Positions 7,787 to 17,896 of a stretch of DNA of 38,515 nucleotides are shown here, piece after piece (within the stretch, counting starts at the first letter, position 1; each line of letters opens with the position of its first letter). The stretch is from JBGOUJ01 sp041477005 (GTDB lineage: Bacteria > Acidobacteriota > Terriglobia > Bryobacterales > JACQDG01). The stretch spans positions 1 through 38,515 of the forward strand of contig JBGOUJ010000008.1 in the NCBI GenBank assembly GCA_041477005.1. The letters are read 5' to 3'. The notes under the pieces were generated by a model that was given only the letters and a program-made list of their open reading frames with translations, made no database searches and was not told where the DNA came from. A program made the position numbers and the translations under genes.

Positions 7787-8416
7787 ATGAAGCTGAAGGA
7801 GAACGTGATCAGGAATTCGCCGGTTTCTCTGAGCCGCAGAAAGCTGCTTTCCATTCTTCCCGCCGGAGCCGCCGGATGTCTCGGCTGCGTGGGCGCTGCC
7901 CGGTGCGCCGCCCGGGCTGGATGGCCGCCTCCGGCGCATAGTTGGGCTGAGCAGGCCGATATGACCTGGGAAAATGTTTTTCGCTTCGCCTTCCAGAGAA
8001 ACTTCATTCCGATTATGAAGGCCCTCGCAGCGCAAATCGGAAACGAGAAGTTCGTTAGGATGCTCCAAGAGACCGCGAGTGAGATAGCGAGAAAGGGAAT
8101 CGCCGGACGGTCAACACCCAAGCTCGACTTCGCTAGTTTTGTCGCCGGCATGAAAGCTATGCCCCCTCTCTATCAACATGCTCTGGTTGCCGAGATTGTG
8201 GAGGAAACCGCACTCGCGTTCGAATACAATGTCTCTCAGTGCCTTTGGGCCAAGATGTTCCGCGAAGAGGACGCTGCCGACATCGGATACGCCAGCGTCT
8301 GTTATCCCGATTTTGCTGTCGCGAGCGCCCTCAGCCCGAAGCTCAAACTGATCCGTATAAAGACCCTCATGCAGGGCCACGACTGCTGCAACCTCCGTTA
8401 CGTGATGGAGAGTTGA
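7787..8416 (+). CDS. L-2-amino-thiazoline-4-carboxylic acid hydrolase family protein with leader
   Basis: A 209-residue protein. The C-terminal half has EYNVSQCLWAKMFREEDAAD, GYASVCYPDFA and a terminal TLMQGHDCCNLRY. This Cys-rich arrangement is what I associate with the ATC hydrolase family (PF14196), whose founder opens the thiazoline ring on the route to L-cysteine. The N-terminus (SLSRRKLLSILPAGAAGCLG) looks like a twin-arginine or lipobox-like leader, suggesting export; family members are usually cytoplasmic. The ATG at 7787 has AGGAGG 11 bases upstream; a GTG at 7766 is an alternative. The substrate here is unproven. Confidence 0.65.
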   Translation: MKLKENVIRNSPVSLSRRKLLSILPAGAAGCLGCVGAARCAARAGWPPPAHSWAEQADMTWENVFRFAFQRNFIPIMKALAAQIGNEKFVRMLQETASEIARKGIAGRSTPKLDFASFVAGMKAMPPLYQHALVAEIVEETALAFEYNVSQCLWAKMFREEDAADIGYASVCYPDFAVASALSPKLKLIRIKTLMQGHDCCNLRYVMES

Positions 8417-8479
8417 GCCGCTGGCTTGCCGCGCCGCCCTCCCTCGACTTGATACCGCAGGACTCCCGGCTTCAGGCAC

Positions 8480-8745
8480 GCCGGCCATAAAAGGCGACCC
8501 CACCGACCGTCATTGGCATTGCTTGGACCGAGGTCGTGAGCAACGCCTCCTACCACTCGATGCAGGCCAACTTCGGGAAGCGCTTCGGCCGAGCGTTGTA
8601 CTTCCTGGGCAATTGGACCTGGGCGCATGGCCTGGACAACGCCGGCAGGGGCGGCGGCGCCAACGGTCCCATTTTAGACGGGTCTACACCCGGTGCGACC
8701 GTAGAATCCCCGCCGAGACCCAATACGCCAGCGCCTGAATGGTGA
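8480..8745 (+). pseudogene. Relic of an Oar-like TonB-dependent receptor
   Basis: One frame reads IAWTEVVSNASYHSMQANFG and then FLGNWTWAHGLDNAG. This closely resembles the barrel segment of Oar-like receptors; the intact receptor here has YDSLQVNLRKRMSAGLEYNV then SYTWSHGMSDAI. Nothing recognisable of the rest of a receptor is adjacent. The frame runs to a stop at 8745 and its end overlaps the 3' end of the GMC gene on the other strand. A decayed remnant is the simplest reading. The rest of 8417-8683 holds no other gene that I can see. Confidence 0.65.
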
Positions 8746-10327
8746 GAGATGGATTCGCTCCTCCGGGGTTGACCAGCAGGCTTCCGTCCGCGACATACAC
8801 GTTGGGCACATTGTGCACCCGGCCGGTTCGATCGGTGACCGAAGACGCCGGGTCATTTCCCATCCGGCAACTGCCCTGCTGATGGGTCGAGATGCCGAAT
8901 GTCGATTCACGCGCGATTCGCGGCTTCGAAATCGTTTTTGCTCCAGCCTCTTTCAGCAGGTCGGCGCAACGATCCGCCATGAACTGCTGCTCCTCGGCGT
9001 TGTGCCCGTGCTGCCGGTAGGTGATGCGGCTGACCGGCACACCCCGCCCGTCGCGCACTTCGGGATCGGTATCCACGCGGTTCTGGGCGCGAGGGAGCGT
9101 GTGGCAGGTGGCATACATCCAGATCGATCGAAGGAAATAAGTACGGTAAAACTTCTTAAGCTCTTCCCCGTATGGCGCCACGTCGCCCGGCACTCTCACC
9201 CGGTGAACAAACGACAACGACGGCCGCGTGTGGTAGTTGCTGAGAATGCCGCCCAGGCGGCCGGCGCCCTCGCGGCGGAACTGAAAGTCGTCCACGGCAA
9301 AGCAGACGCCCGGCCCCACCTGATCCGTCACCACGCGATCGAAGAGGCCGTAGACGAACGTGCCGCCGTCGTTGTCGATGTTGCGGCCCACCTGATCCTT
9401 CTCGTTGCCGATCCCGGCCGGGAAGAACTTCGACTTCGAATTCAGCAACAATCGCGGTGTTTCGGTCGCCGACGCGCAAACGACAATCACGCGGGCCGCG
9501 ATCTTGATCCTCTTCGTCGAGCCGGCCCGCTGGTACACCACGCCGTCCGGCGTGCCCCGCGCGTTCACCGTGATCTCACACGCGAAGGCCTGCGGGATCA
9601 CGCGGCAGTGGCCGGTCCGGATCGCCTCCGGGATGACGTTGACGAGGGTGGAAGACTTGGCGCCGATCTCACAGCCAAAACCGTTGCAGTAGGAGCAGCC
9701 ATTACAAGCCGGCCGGCCGCGATAGGGCCGCGACAGAATCGCTAGCGGCGTGTGGAAGGGGTTCCAACCGAGCCGCCGCGCGGCAGGAAACAGAACCGCC
9801 GCCTCGCGGTTCTCCGCGACCGGCGGCAACGGTAGCGGCTTTCGCCGCGCAGGGCCGTGGGGATTCTCATCGCCGCTCACGCCGATTTCGTATTCGGCTT
9901 TCTCATAGAACGGCTCCAGGTCCTCGTAGGTCAGTGGCCAGTCTTCGAGATTCGCTCCCGGCACGGAGCCGAGCAGCGAGCGCAGGCGAAACGTCTCCGG
10001 CCGGAAGCGCCAGGCCATGGCGCCGTAGTAGACCGACCCCCCGCCAACGACCGCGGGCAACGCTCCGTAAAGCGCGCCCTTGGGTTCCACCACTCGCGCC
10101 TTGTCCCGGTCGCTGGCCCGCACGGTGCGGACTTCGCTGCGCTCCGGTCCGAAGGGCACGCGGCCGACGCCGGTATTCCAGGAATCGCGCGTTTCCAGGT
10201 GGCCGAACGTTTTCAGCCACGGCCCCCGTTCCAGCAGGACCACGTTCCAGCCTGCGGTCGCCAGCTCCTTGGCAACAATGCCGCCGCTCGCCCCCGCGCC
10301 GACAATGACGGCATCCAGTCGTTTCAT
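8684..10327 (-). CDS. GMC family FAD-dependent oxidoreductase
   Basis: A 547-residue flavoenzyme. The N-terminal Rossmann motif (DAVIVGAGASGGIVAKELA) binds FAD. A cysteine-rich segment (CNGCSYCNGFGCEIGAKSS) lies near residue 205. The C-terminus carries the GMC catalytic region, with HQQGSCRMG and the closing VADGSLLVNPGGANPSLTIQ, which provide the usual His and Asn. GMC enzymes oxidise alcohols, sugars or sterols; the electron acceptor here is unknown. The start at 10327 (MKRLDAVIVG) has GGGAG nine bases upstream. It follows the methyltransferase gene by about 37 bp on the same strand, so the two are probably one transcript. No export signal is seen. Confidence 0.92.
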   Translation of the reverse strand: MKRLDAVIVGAGASGGIVAKELATAGWNVVLLERGPWLKTFGHLETRDSWNTGVGRVPFGPERSEVRTVRASDRDKARVVEPKGALYGALPAVVGGGSVYYGAMAWRFRPETFRLRSLLGSVPGANLEDWPLTYEDLEPFYEKAEYEIGVSGDENPHGPARRKPLPLPPVAENREAAVLFPAARRLGWNPFHTPLAILSRPYRGRPACNGCSYCNGFGCEIGAKSSTLVNVIPEAIRTGHCRVIPQAFACEITVNARGTPDGVVYQRAGSTKRIKIAARVIVVCASATETPRLLLNSKSKFFPAGIGNEKDQVGRNIDNDGGTFVYGLFDRVVTDQVGPGVCFAVDDFQFRREGAGRLGGILSNYHTRPSLSFVHRVRVPGDVAPYGEELKKFYRTYFLRSIWMYATCHTLPRAQNRVDTDPEVRDGRGVPVSRITYRQHGHNAEEQQFMADRCADLLKEAGAKTISKPRIARESTFGISTHQQGSCRMGNDPASSVTDRTGRVHNVPNVYVADGSLLVNPGGANPSLTIQALAYWVSAGILRSHRV

Positions 10328-10364
10328 TGGCCGCTCTCCCAAACATACCGTACTGCGAGCGTTT

Positions 10365-11519
10365 CTACGCTCTCAGCTCGTAATACGCTTCCAATGGGAT
10401 GCTGTCCGGCAGCTTTTTGAACTGGTTGAAGCCGCTCTTGCGGGCCAGATCTCGCACGACCGCCTCGCCAAGCTCGGACCCCAGGCCGGCGCCGTTGTTC
10501 GCCATAGAGTCTTGCAGACACCACAGGGTCGTCGCTCCATACGACAGTCGTCCACCCATGTTCATGTTTTCTTCGACCTTCGGGGACAGGTCGCCATCGA
10601 CGATAAAGCAGGTTCCCTCAGGCGCGAGCGCCATCCGGCAATGCGCCAGCAAGCCGACCGGATCGCTGAAATGGTGGAGCGCGTTGAAGATCGTCAGCAA
10701 ATCAAACCGGCCGGTGGGCAGCTTGGAAGAATCCGCCGCCAGAAATTGAGCACGGTCGCCGACACCCGCTTTCCGGGCGTTGGCTCGCGCCCTCTCGATG
10801 GATGGCGCGTGGGGGTCGTACCCGAAACAGCGTGCTTTCGGGAATGCCTTTGCCAAAACGATCGACGCCAGCCCGCTGCCACAGCCCACGTCCACGGCGG
10901 TCCCGCCAGCGCGCAGCTTGGCCTCGACCTGGGGCAGCCCGGCTATCCACTTCTGCACGAGACTGTGCTTGAAGGCGGGCGCAGACGCCCGCTCCATTCC
11001 CTCAAACAACTCTGGCCCGAAGTCATCCATCGTGATCGGTATGCCGGTCTGGAACGCGCCGGCAACCTTGTTGGCGGCCGCCACCATCGGGACCAGCAAC
11101 TCCAGCATGCCGCCCAGAAAGAGCGGTGAATTCTCTTCATCGGTGAGCACGAGCGCATGCTCCTTCGACAAAACATACCGTTTGTCCGCCGGGCGGTACT
11201 CGATGTACTCTGCCGCCGCCATGGCATTCAGCCATTCGCGAAGCATCCGGGCGTTGAGCTTGGTCTTGCGGCCGAGTTCGACGGAGGTCACGGGACCCGC
11301 GGCGACCATAGCTTTGAAGACACCAAGCCGGTCGCCCATGTAACACAGCGCTCCGCGGCAAGAAGTGGCGAAATCTTCCAGCACACGTCCCGCGAACTGC
11401 TCCGCCGTCGAAGGAGCGGTCGCTGTTTGCTGAGCTGAGGACAGTGCAGCGGGCGCCAACGCCGCACCAGCGGCGCCGGCCGCCAGCATTCTCAGAAAAT
11501 CCTTCCTGTTTGACTCCAA
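10365..11519 (-). CDS. Class I SAM-dependent methyltransferase with apparent export leader
   Basis: A 384-residue protein. I place the start at a TTG (11519-11517) with GGGAGGT about six bases upstream; the longer open frame upstream runs through the divergent gene. The first residues (LESNRKDFLRMLAAGAAGAA, then LAPAALSSAQQ) look like a Tat-type or Sec leader. A winged-helix-like region follows (SVELGRKTKLNARMLREWLN, about residues 80-140). The SAM-binding motif is TAVDVGCGSGLASIVLAKAF, followed by FGYDPHAPSIERA and IFNALHHFSDPVG. The layout resembles small-molecule O- or C-methyltransferases. A leader on a SAM enzyme is odd, since SAM is cytoplasmic. Probably an operon with the downstream GMC gene. 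Confidence 0.83.
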   Translation of the reverse strand: MESNRKDFLRMLAAGAAGAALAPAALSSAQQTATAPSTAEQFAGRVLEDFATSCRGALCYMGDRLGVFKAMVAAGPVTSVELGRKTKLNARMLREWLNAMAAAEYIEYRPADKRYVLSKEHALVLTDEENSPLFLGGMLELLVPMVAAANKVAGAFQTGIPITMDDFGPELFEGMERASAPAFKHSLVQKWIAGLPQVEAKLRAGGTAVDVGCGSGLASIVLAKAFPKARCFGYDPHAPSIERARANARKAGVGDRAQFLAADSSKLPTGRFDLLTIFNALHHFSDPVGLLAHCRMALAPEGTCFIVDGDLSPKVEENMNMGGRLSYGATTLWCLQDSMANNGAGLGSELGEAVVRDLARKSGFNQFKKLPDSIPLEAYYELRA

Positions 11520-11586
11520 GGGACACCTCCCGAACAAGTCCGCTAAGATGGAGCTTGCGGCCTGGAAAGCGCACGGGCCGAAACCT

Positions 11587-12759
11587 ATGATGACACGCCG
11601 GCGCCTGGTGCTCCACTCCTTGGCTATTTCGACGCTTGCCGGCAAAGCCCGTGCCGCCCCGAAACGCAAGATTCTCATCGTGCTCGTTGACGGCTTCGGT
11701 CCGGAGTATCTCGAAAAGAGCGACCTGCCCAACCTGAAGCGCCTGTGCCGCGAAGGAGCTTTCAAAATCGGCCGATCCGTCATCCCTTCGGTCACCAATG
11801 TCAACAACGCCTCATTGATCACGGGGTGCTTTCCCAGCGAGCACGGGATCACGACGAACTTTTACTATGACCGCGAAAAAAAGACCGCCACCGAGATGGA
11901 GTCGGCGGATTTCCTGTTGAGGCCGACCCTCTTCGAGAAGGCGCGCGCCCTCGGGCTGCGGAGCGCTCTCGTCGCTTCCAAGGACAAGGTGCGGACGCTT
12001 TGCAGCCGTGGAGCCGACATCGCAATCTCCGCTGAGAACCCTCTGCCGGAGTACGTACGAAAGGTCGGCAAGCAGGAGAGCATCTACTCGCCGGAGGGGA
12101 ACTACTGGTCGTTGCGGGCCGCCCGCCACATCCTGAAAAACGACGCGATCGACCTGATGTACCTCTCCACGACGGACTACATGATGCACACCTACGCTCC
12201 CGAGGATGCCCCCTCTCTCGAGCACCTCCACGTCCTGGACAAGCTGTTCGGCGACATCGTCGACGATCATCCGAGACTGGAGCTCTACCTTACCGCCGAC
12301 CACGGCATGAACGCCAAGCGCAGAGCTGTGGACACGGCGCGGATACTCAAGGCGAACTCGATCGATGCCTACGTCGAGCCGATCATCCGCGACAAACACA
12401 CCGTGCATCATCAGAACCTGGGCGGATCGTGCTATGTATTTCTTCGCCGACAGGCCGACCTGCCCAAGGCTTTTGAAGTGTTGAAGAGCACTCCCGAAGT
12501 GGAAGAAATTTACGAGGCTCCGGAAGCGGCCCGCCTTTTCCACTTAAACTTGAGCCGCATCGGCGATCTTTTTCTGCTCGCCCCCAAAGATGTCGCTTTC
12601 GGCGAGTTGGGGCAGCCCCGCGAGCCGGCCAAGGTCCGCTCGCACGGTTCGCGCTACGAAGCGCAGGTGCCGCTGATCGCTTACGGACGCAAGGTGGACT
12701 TCAAGACCTACGAGTACAATTTGGATCTCACCCGAAAGCTAAACCTGGAACCAGCATGA
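11587..12759 (+). CDS. Exported alkaline-phosphatase-superfamily enzyme, phosphonoacetate hydrolase-like
   Basis: A 390-residue protein with a twin-arginine-like N-terminus (MMTRRRLVLHSLAISTLAGK). Metal-ligand motifs of the nucleotide pyrophosphatase/phosphodiesterase fold are present: LVDGFGPEYL, the nucleophile region SVTNVNNASLITG, STTDYMMHTYAPED, TADHGMNAK and a late RSHGSRYEAQVPL. Several of these (VNNASLITG...HGI, DYMMHTYAPE, TADHGMNAK) fit phosphonoacetate hydrolase (PhnA) better than generic phosphodiesterases. PhnA cleaves phosphonoacetate to acetate and phosphate and is normally cytoplasmic; an exported version is unusual. The RBS is weak and 11548 or 11590 are alternative starts. 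It is divergent from the methyltransferase with only ~67 bp between starts. Confidence 0.75.
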   Translation: MMTRRRLVLHSLAISTLAGKARAAPKRKILIVLVDGFGPEYLEKSDLPNLKRLCREGAFKIGRSVIPSVTNVNNASLITGCFPSEHGITTNFYYDREKKTATEMESADFLLRPTLFEKARALGLRSALVASKDKVRTLCSRGADIAISAENPLPEYVRKVGKQESIYSPEGNYWSLRAARHILKNDAIDLMYLSTTDYMMHTYAPEDAPSLEHLHVLDKLFGDIVDDHPRLELYLTADHGMNAKRRAVDTARILKANSIDAYVEPIIRDKHTVHHQNLGGSCYVFLRRQADLPKAFEVLKSTPEVEEIYEAPEAARLFHLNLSRIGDLFLLAPKDVAFGELGQPREPAKVRSHGSRYEAQVPLIAYGRKVDFKTYEYNLDLTRKLNLEPA

Positions 12760-12883
12760 CAAGGAGGCCGGGGCCCCCAGCCGCGTACTGCAGCTCTTGA
12801 GGGCCACCGGAGACGCCCTTGACCCAAAGGTCACAGCGCCGGCACGGAACTTTCGAAAGCAAGGAAAACGCGATCGGCAATCT

Positions 12884-13903
12884 TCACCGTTTTGGAAGGT
12901 ATTTCCTGGGCATTAGTGTGGCCATAGTGCCAAAATAAGTCACGATCTTGTGCTTCACCACGGTGCCCATCAGCAGGTGCGCCTCGGGCTCGGTGAGCTT
13001 GTACTCGCTGGTAAGCCACTGGAGCATGTCCGTGTTAGCGGCCCTCAAGCCCTGGTCCATGCTGCTCGAAAACTCCGGCTGCGCGGCAATCGAGATCAGG
13101 TACTCATCGTTGACCAGGCGCGGATTCGAGAGCGCCTTCCCTTTGTGGAGTCTCAAAGTGAACTGCACGTCGAGCGACGTTTCAATCCCCGAACCCAAGC
13201 CCTCGCCATCGCCTTGCAGCCCGTGTCCATCGCCCAAATAGAAATAGGCGCCTTTGTGGTACACCGGAAAATAGAGCGTCGCTCCCTCGGCCACGTCGTT
13301 GTAATCCATGTTGCCGCCGTGCGCGGCGGCGGGTCCGGATGTCAACACCGTTTCCCCCCGCGTCGCCACACCGATGCAACCGAGCATGGGCTTCACTGGC
13401 AGATCGAACTGGAACCCCGAGCTTGCCAGCAACCGGGGGTTGGCCACCTGCCGCGTCAAATCAAGATCCCACGGGATCAAATCGGCCCGGCCGGGCAACA
13501 GCGCGCCCAGCTTGTATTCATTTTTGTACAGCCTCTCAGCCTCGTCGGGGCTGAGCACCCCGGGTGACAAGCGGTAGGAGCTATAGCCCCAGTTGCGGTT
13601 CAGACGAAGCTGGTCGAGGTGGACGCCGATGGCGTCGCCGGGCTCAGCCCCTTCGATATAGAAAGGTCCGGTGAGAGGGTTGCCGATACCGGAAAGCGCC
13701 TTGCCCGCGTAGTCCTTGCCGCTGGAGTCGACGGTGCGTGTCACCACCGTGTCTCCGGGCTTGATCCGCAGCAGCGGCTCCTTGTGCGCGGAAAAGACGT
13801 GATGATACTCCTGGGCATAGATGGTGTGGGTTTCAGCCGCGAGATTCGGGCTGAGCGCCAGCCTGCACGCCAGGAGAGTTGCGCCTAATAGGATTCTTTC
13901 CAC
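12884..13903 (-). CDS. Exported acetamidase/formamidase family protein
   Basis: A 339-residue protein with an N-terminal signal peptide (LLGATLLACRLALSPNLAAE). Family features follow: RIKPGDTVVTRTVDSSG, GNPLTGPFYIEGAEPGD, LGCIGVA, GPAAAHGGNMDYND and YLGDGHGLQGDGE. The FmdA/AmdA family hydrolyses short amides to ammonia and acid, and metal ligands sit in the HGGNMD and GDGHxxQGDGE motifs. Most characterised members are cytoplasmic, but signal-bearing ones are common in soil bacteria. The start is GTG at 13903 with GAGGG upstream. It is divergent from the sulfhydrylase gene (113 bp) and convergent with the phosphodiesterase gene. Confidence 0.88.
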   Translation of the reverse strand: MERILLGATLLACRLALSPNLAAETHTIYAQEYHHVFSAHKEPLLRIKPGDTVVTRTVDSSGKDYAGKALSGIGNPLTGPFYIEGAEPGDAIGVHLDQLRLNRNWGYSSYRLSPGVLSPDEAERLYKNEYKLGALLPGRADLIPWDLDLTRQVANPRLLASSGFQFDLPVKPMLGCIGVATRGETVLTSGPAAAHGGNMDYNDVAEGATLYFPVYHKGAYFYLGDGHGLQGDGEGLGSGIETSLDVQFTLRLHKGKALSNPRLVNDEYLISIAAQPEFSSSMDQGLRAANTDMLQWLTSEYKLTEPEAHLLMGTVVKHKIVTYFGTMATLMPRKYLPKR

Positions 13904-14016
13904 AATAGGTTCCCTCGGTCCTCCTCTTGCAGGATAACGCGAGTAGACCGGTCGGCGGGGCCCCTGGCCGCTCTAGCTGCTACCCTAATTGAGAGGAAGC
14001 CACCCAGGAGGGTCCC

Positions 14017-15344
<1,328 letters not shown>

Positions 15345-15348
<4 letters not shown>

Positions 15349-15896
15349 GCACCACGAACGCATGTCCAATGCCGCTCGTCGACGGCGTCGCCGCCAACTC
15401 CCCGGTGAATCGCAGCCGCTTCGCCACCACGGCTTACCACCGCCTGCGGATTCTGGAGCGCTACCGGCACATCGCCATGGTCGGCCTCTCGTCGAATCCT
15501 TTCCGGCCGAGCCACTTCGCGGCCATCTATCTGCTCGCCGAGGGCTACGACGTGATCGGGGTGAATCCGGGCGAAAAGCAGGTCCTGGGGCGCCCTTGTT
15601 ACCCTTCCTTGCGCGATGTCCCCGCCCCGATCGAAGTGGTGGACATCTTCCGCGAGCGCTCGGCCGTGCCGGCCCTTGTCGAAGAAGCCATCAGCATCGG
15701 CGCCAAGGTGGTATGGATGCAGCTAGGGGTGATTCACGAGGAGGCCGCCGAGCGTGCCCGCCAGGCCGGCCTGGAAGTGGTGATGGACCGCTGCATGAAG
15801 ATCGAGCACGCCCGCTTCTTCGGCGGGTTGAGCACGATCGGCCTGAACACCGGCGTAATCACCTCGCGCCGGGCTCCGGATAAGCGACGCCGATGA
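15345..15896 (+). CDS. CoA-binding domain protein (YccU-like)
   Basis: A 183-residue protein with a Rossmann-like CoA_binding_2 domain: RHIAMVGLSSNPFRPSH, GYDVIGVNPGEKQVLGRPCY, VVDIFRERSAVPALVEEAI, KVVWMQLGVIHEEAAERARQ and VVMDRCMKIEH. The family binds CoA or nucleotides and resembles the succinyl-CoA synthetase CoA domain; its biological role is poorly known. Its start codon overlaps the stop of the sulfhydrylase gene (ATGA), so coupled expression is expected. Similar proteins often sit beside O-acetylhomoserine sulfhydrylase, which supports a role near sulfur amino-acid metabolism, though none is proven. Confidence 0.87.
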
Positions 15897-15911
15897 ACTT
15901 CGTTCCGGGTT

Positions 15912-16745
15912 TCAACCGGCGCTTTGGGCTATCTCCAGATAGACGTTCTTGATACTTGCCTCGTACGCCGCTCGGTCGAACAAACCGTCACCGGGATCCC
16001 ACCAGCCCACCTGATTCAAATGATCGGCAGGCACGGGAAATTGCTTCTGCCGGACGGCTTTCCTCGCACCGTTGGAGGCCGTTAATTCCGCGCGCCATTC
16101 TTGCGATTCTACCGGCACCAGGCCGTCGCTTTCTCCCTTGCTCTCGTTAATTATGTCCCATGACGGCCAAAGAAAAGGAAGAACGCGAGATTTCTTTTCG
16201 TGGCTGGCGTAAGTTTGGTACACAACGGGGTTGGTCGCCTCTGCTTCCATCGCGCGCTGGTTGAAGGCGTCGCAGCGGGCCGTCGACAGATCTTGAAATC
16301 CCTGCAAGTCCAGGATGTTCCTAAATGCTCTGACGAGCTCATTTCCTCCATGCTCGAGTGCCCGATCGGCGAAGACGGTTCCCAGGTGCGGCGTGCCAAT
16401 GGTCGTCAGGCTTGCAACCTTGTCCACCATGGTCGGCAAGTCCACGATCATGTGGCGGGCATCCAACCCACCCATGCTGTGCCCAATGATGTGAACCTTC
16501 TGGGGCCCGTTCTTCACAATGTCATCGATCTGCGTGGCCAACTCTTGCGCCCTCTTCTCTACGGAGCCGGCAAAACTCACGTTCGAGTGAAATACCACGT
16601 ACCCGTTCGATTCCAAGAAAGTCTTGATGTTTCTGAAATAATGCAAACCATCGGCATCGGCCCCGGGGGAAAACAGTTTCTTCAATTTCTCCGTTAGGAC
16701 GTCGAATCTGGCTATTCCCTGCGCGAGAACGATTGGAAACGGCAT
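15912..16745 (-). CDS. Lipase-like alpha/beta hydrolase
   Basis: A 277-residue protein beginning PFPIVLAQGIARFDVLTEKL, the oxyanion-side strand typical of bacterial triacylglycerol lipases. The nucleophile elbow is IIGHSMGGLDARHMI (Ser90). TTIGTPHLGTVFADRAL follows, then the likely acid and base regions ESDGLVPVESQEW and VPADHLNQVGWWD. No clear signal peptide is present, so it may act in the cytoplasm or leave by another route. I chose the ATG at 16745-16743 because AGGAGG lies six bases upstream; a GTG two codons earlier is too close to that site. Convergent with the CoA-binding gene, about 15 bp between stops. Confidence 0.87.
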   Translation of the reverse strand: MPFPIVLAQGIARFDVLTEKLKKLFSPGADADGLHYFRNIKTFLESNGYVVFHSNVSFAGSVEKRAQELATQIDDIVKNGPQKVHIIGHSMGGLDARHMIVDLPTMVDKVASLTTIGTPHLGTVFADRALEHGGNELVRAFRNILDLQGFQDLSTARCDAFNQRAMEAEATNPVVYQTYASHEKKSRVLPFLWPSWDIINESKGESDGLVPVESQEWRAELTASNGARKAVRQKQFPVPADHLNQVGWWDPGDGLFDRAAYEASIKNVYLEIAQSAG

Positions 16746-17254
16746 CGGCACCCTCCTGGTAAGATGCAGCTTACCACGCGGCCGGGAGGGCGGAACAAAT
16801 AAATCTTTGGGCCAGTCAAATGCCGAGCAAAATCCGTCAATTGTTAGCCGGCATCTTTCGCAGGCCGGCGGTCACCCGTTAAGTATCCCCACGGCTTCCA
16901 TAGGTTGTTGCGGTTCCGCGCCGGGTTCCGTCCGTCGGGCGCGACAGGCGCAACCGAAAAGACGACGGCCAGTTGCGATTTACACTCTGTAGGAATGCCG
17001 AAGCCGAAAACGCAAAGGAACTCGATGCCATCAAGCGGCTCACCGCTTCCCGCGGACGCGTTCATCACTCCAGGGCGTGCCCACAAGCAAGCAGAATCTG
17101 CCAGAAATGTTTGAATCGTAAGGCTTTGACAGGGTCGGCCCGCTTACCAATTGCCGCCAGGTCCGCCGCCGACCCGGCGAAATCGTGATCGGCTACAACC
17201 TGGACGGTCGCGTCCCGCGTGCCTTTCGACCCGCTTCCTAGTTTTTGTATCTTC
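16746..17254. other. 509-bp region without a supportable gene
   Basis: Short frames occur on both strands. The longest is a minus-strand frame at 16844-17086 containing PLDGIEFLCVFGFGIPTECK, but it has no good RBS and I recognise no family. No tRNA or clear terminator is seen. Confidence 0.5.
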
Positions 17255-17896
17255 TTACTCCCGGCGCGGCGGCTTCAAGCCCGCCCAAGAGGCCACGCTC
17301 TCCCGGATCTCATCCAACTCCGACTTGTCGAACTCCAGGATGGCGTCGACGAGATCTCTCGGCCTAAGACTGGGCTTGGCGATGCCGTTCTGCCCGTGCT
17401 CTTTGGTTCGGGTGAGAATGTGATACAACTCGTGGGCGAGAACGCGGGCCAGGGCCCGGCCCAGGAGGGCCTCGCGTTGGGGAAACCCTTCGTCCGTCAG
17501 GGTGCCGTGAAGCATCTCCTGAATCCGATCGCAGTGCACCTCGGCGTAGGGAATAATGTTGCCGTCCAGGGTGTCGGTCTGAGCCAGAATCGCCGATGCC
17601 ACCGGCACGGAATCATCGACTTCGCACTTTCCTTTGAAGTGCACGACGGCGAAGCTGTTCGAAAGCTCCTTGCCCAGCATCTCCGGATACACACGCCAAT
17701 CCAACCGCACACCGCTCCGATGAAGGATGTGCTGGAGCTCGGTTTTCATCACGTGCATCGTGACGGGAGGGAAGGCCTCCTCGAAGCGCATCACCACGGT
17801 CACTGTGGCATCGGAGGAATCTGTGTGGGGTCCGCTTCCGAACGACAGGGAGCTCATTCCCAAAACGGCGGCGAGCAAGGCAACGCCTCGAAACAT
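17255..17896 (-). CDS. Exported putative zinc metalloprotein, HELYH motif (copy 2)
   Basis: A 213-residue paralogue of the protein at 683-1327. It keeps the signal-like N-terminus (FRGVALLAAVLGMSSLSFGSG), TVTVVMRFEEAF, HRSGVRLDWR, the FKGKC and PYAEVHC cysteines, and RVLAHELYHILTRTKEHGQ. The HExxH plus trailing His are intact in both copies, which argues that both are functional metal-binding proteins. The RBS (AGGAGG) and the ~115 bp upstream are also shared with copy 1, so the duplication included the promoter region. Activity and partners are unknown. It sits alone, with ~500 bp non-coding stretches on either side. Confidence 0.7.
   Translation of the reverse strand: MFRGVALLAAVLGMSSLSFGSGPHTDSSDATVTVVMRFEEAFPPVTMHVMKTELQHILHRSGVRLDWRVYPEMLGKELSNSFAVVHFKGKCEVDDSVPVASAILAQTDTLDGNIIPYAEVHCDRIQEMLHGTLTDEGFPQREALLGRALARVLAHELYHILTRTKEHGQNGIAKPSLRPRDLVDAILEFDKSELDEIRESVASWAGLKPPRRE

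Noticed and set aside
11520..11852. N-terminal extension of the methyltransferase by 111 codons
   Set aside because: It would overlap the divergent phosphodiesterase gene. The TTG at 11519 has a far better RBS and yields a sensible leader.
16844..17086. 80-residue minus-strand frame considered as a small gene
   Set aside because: No RBS, no known family, and no sign of coding constraint beyond an open frame.
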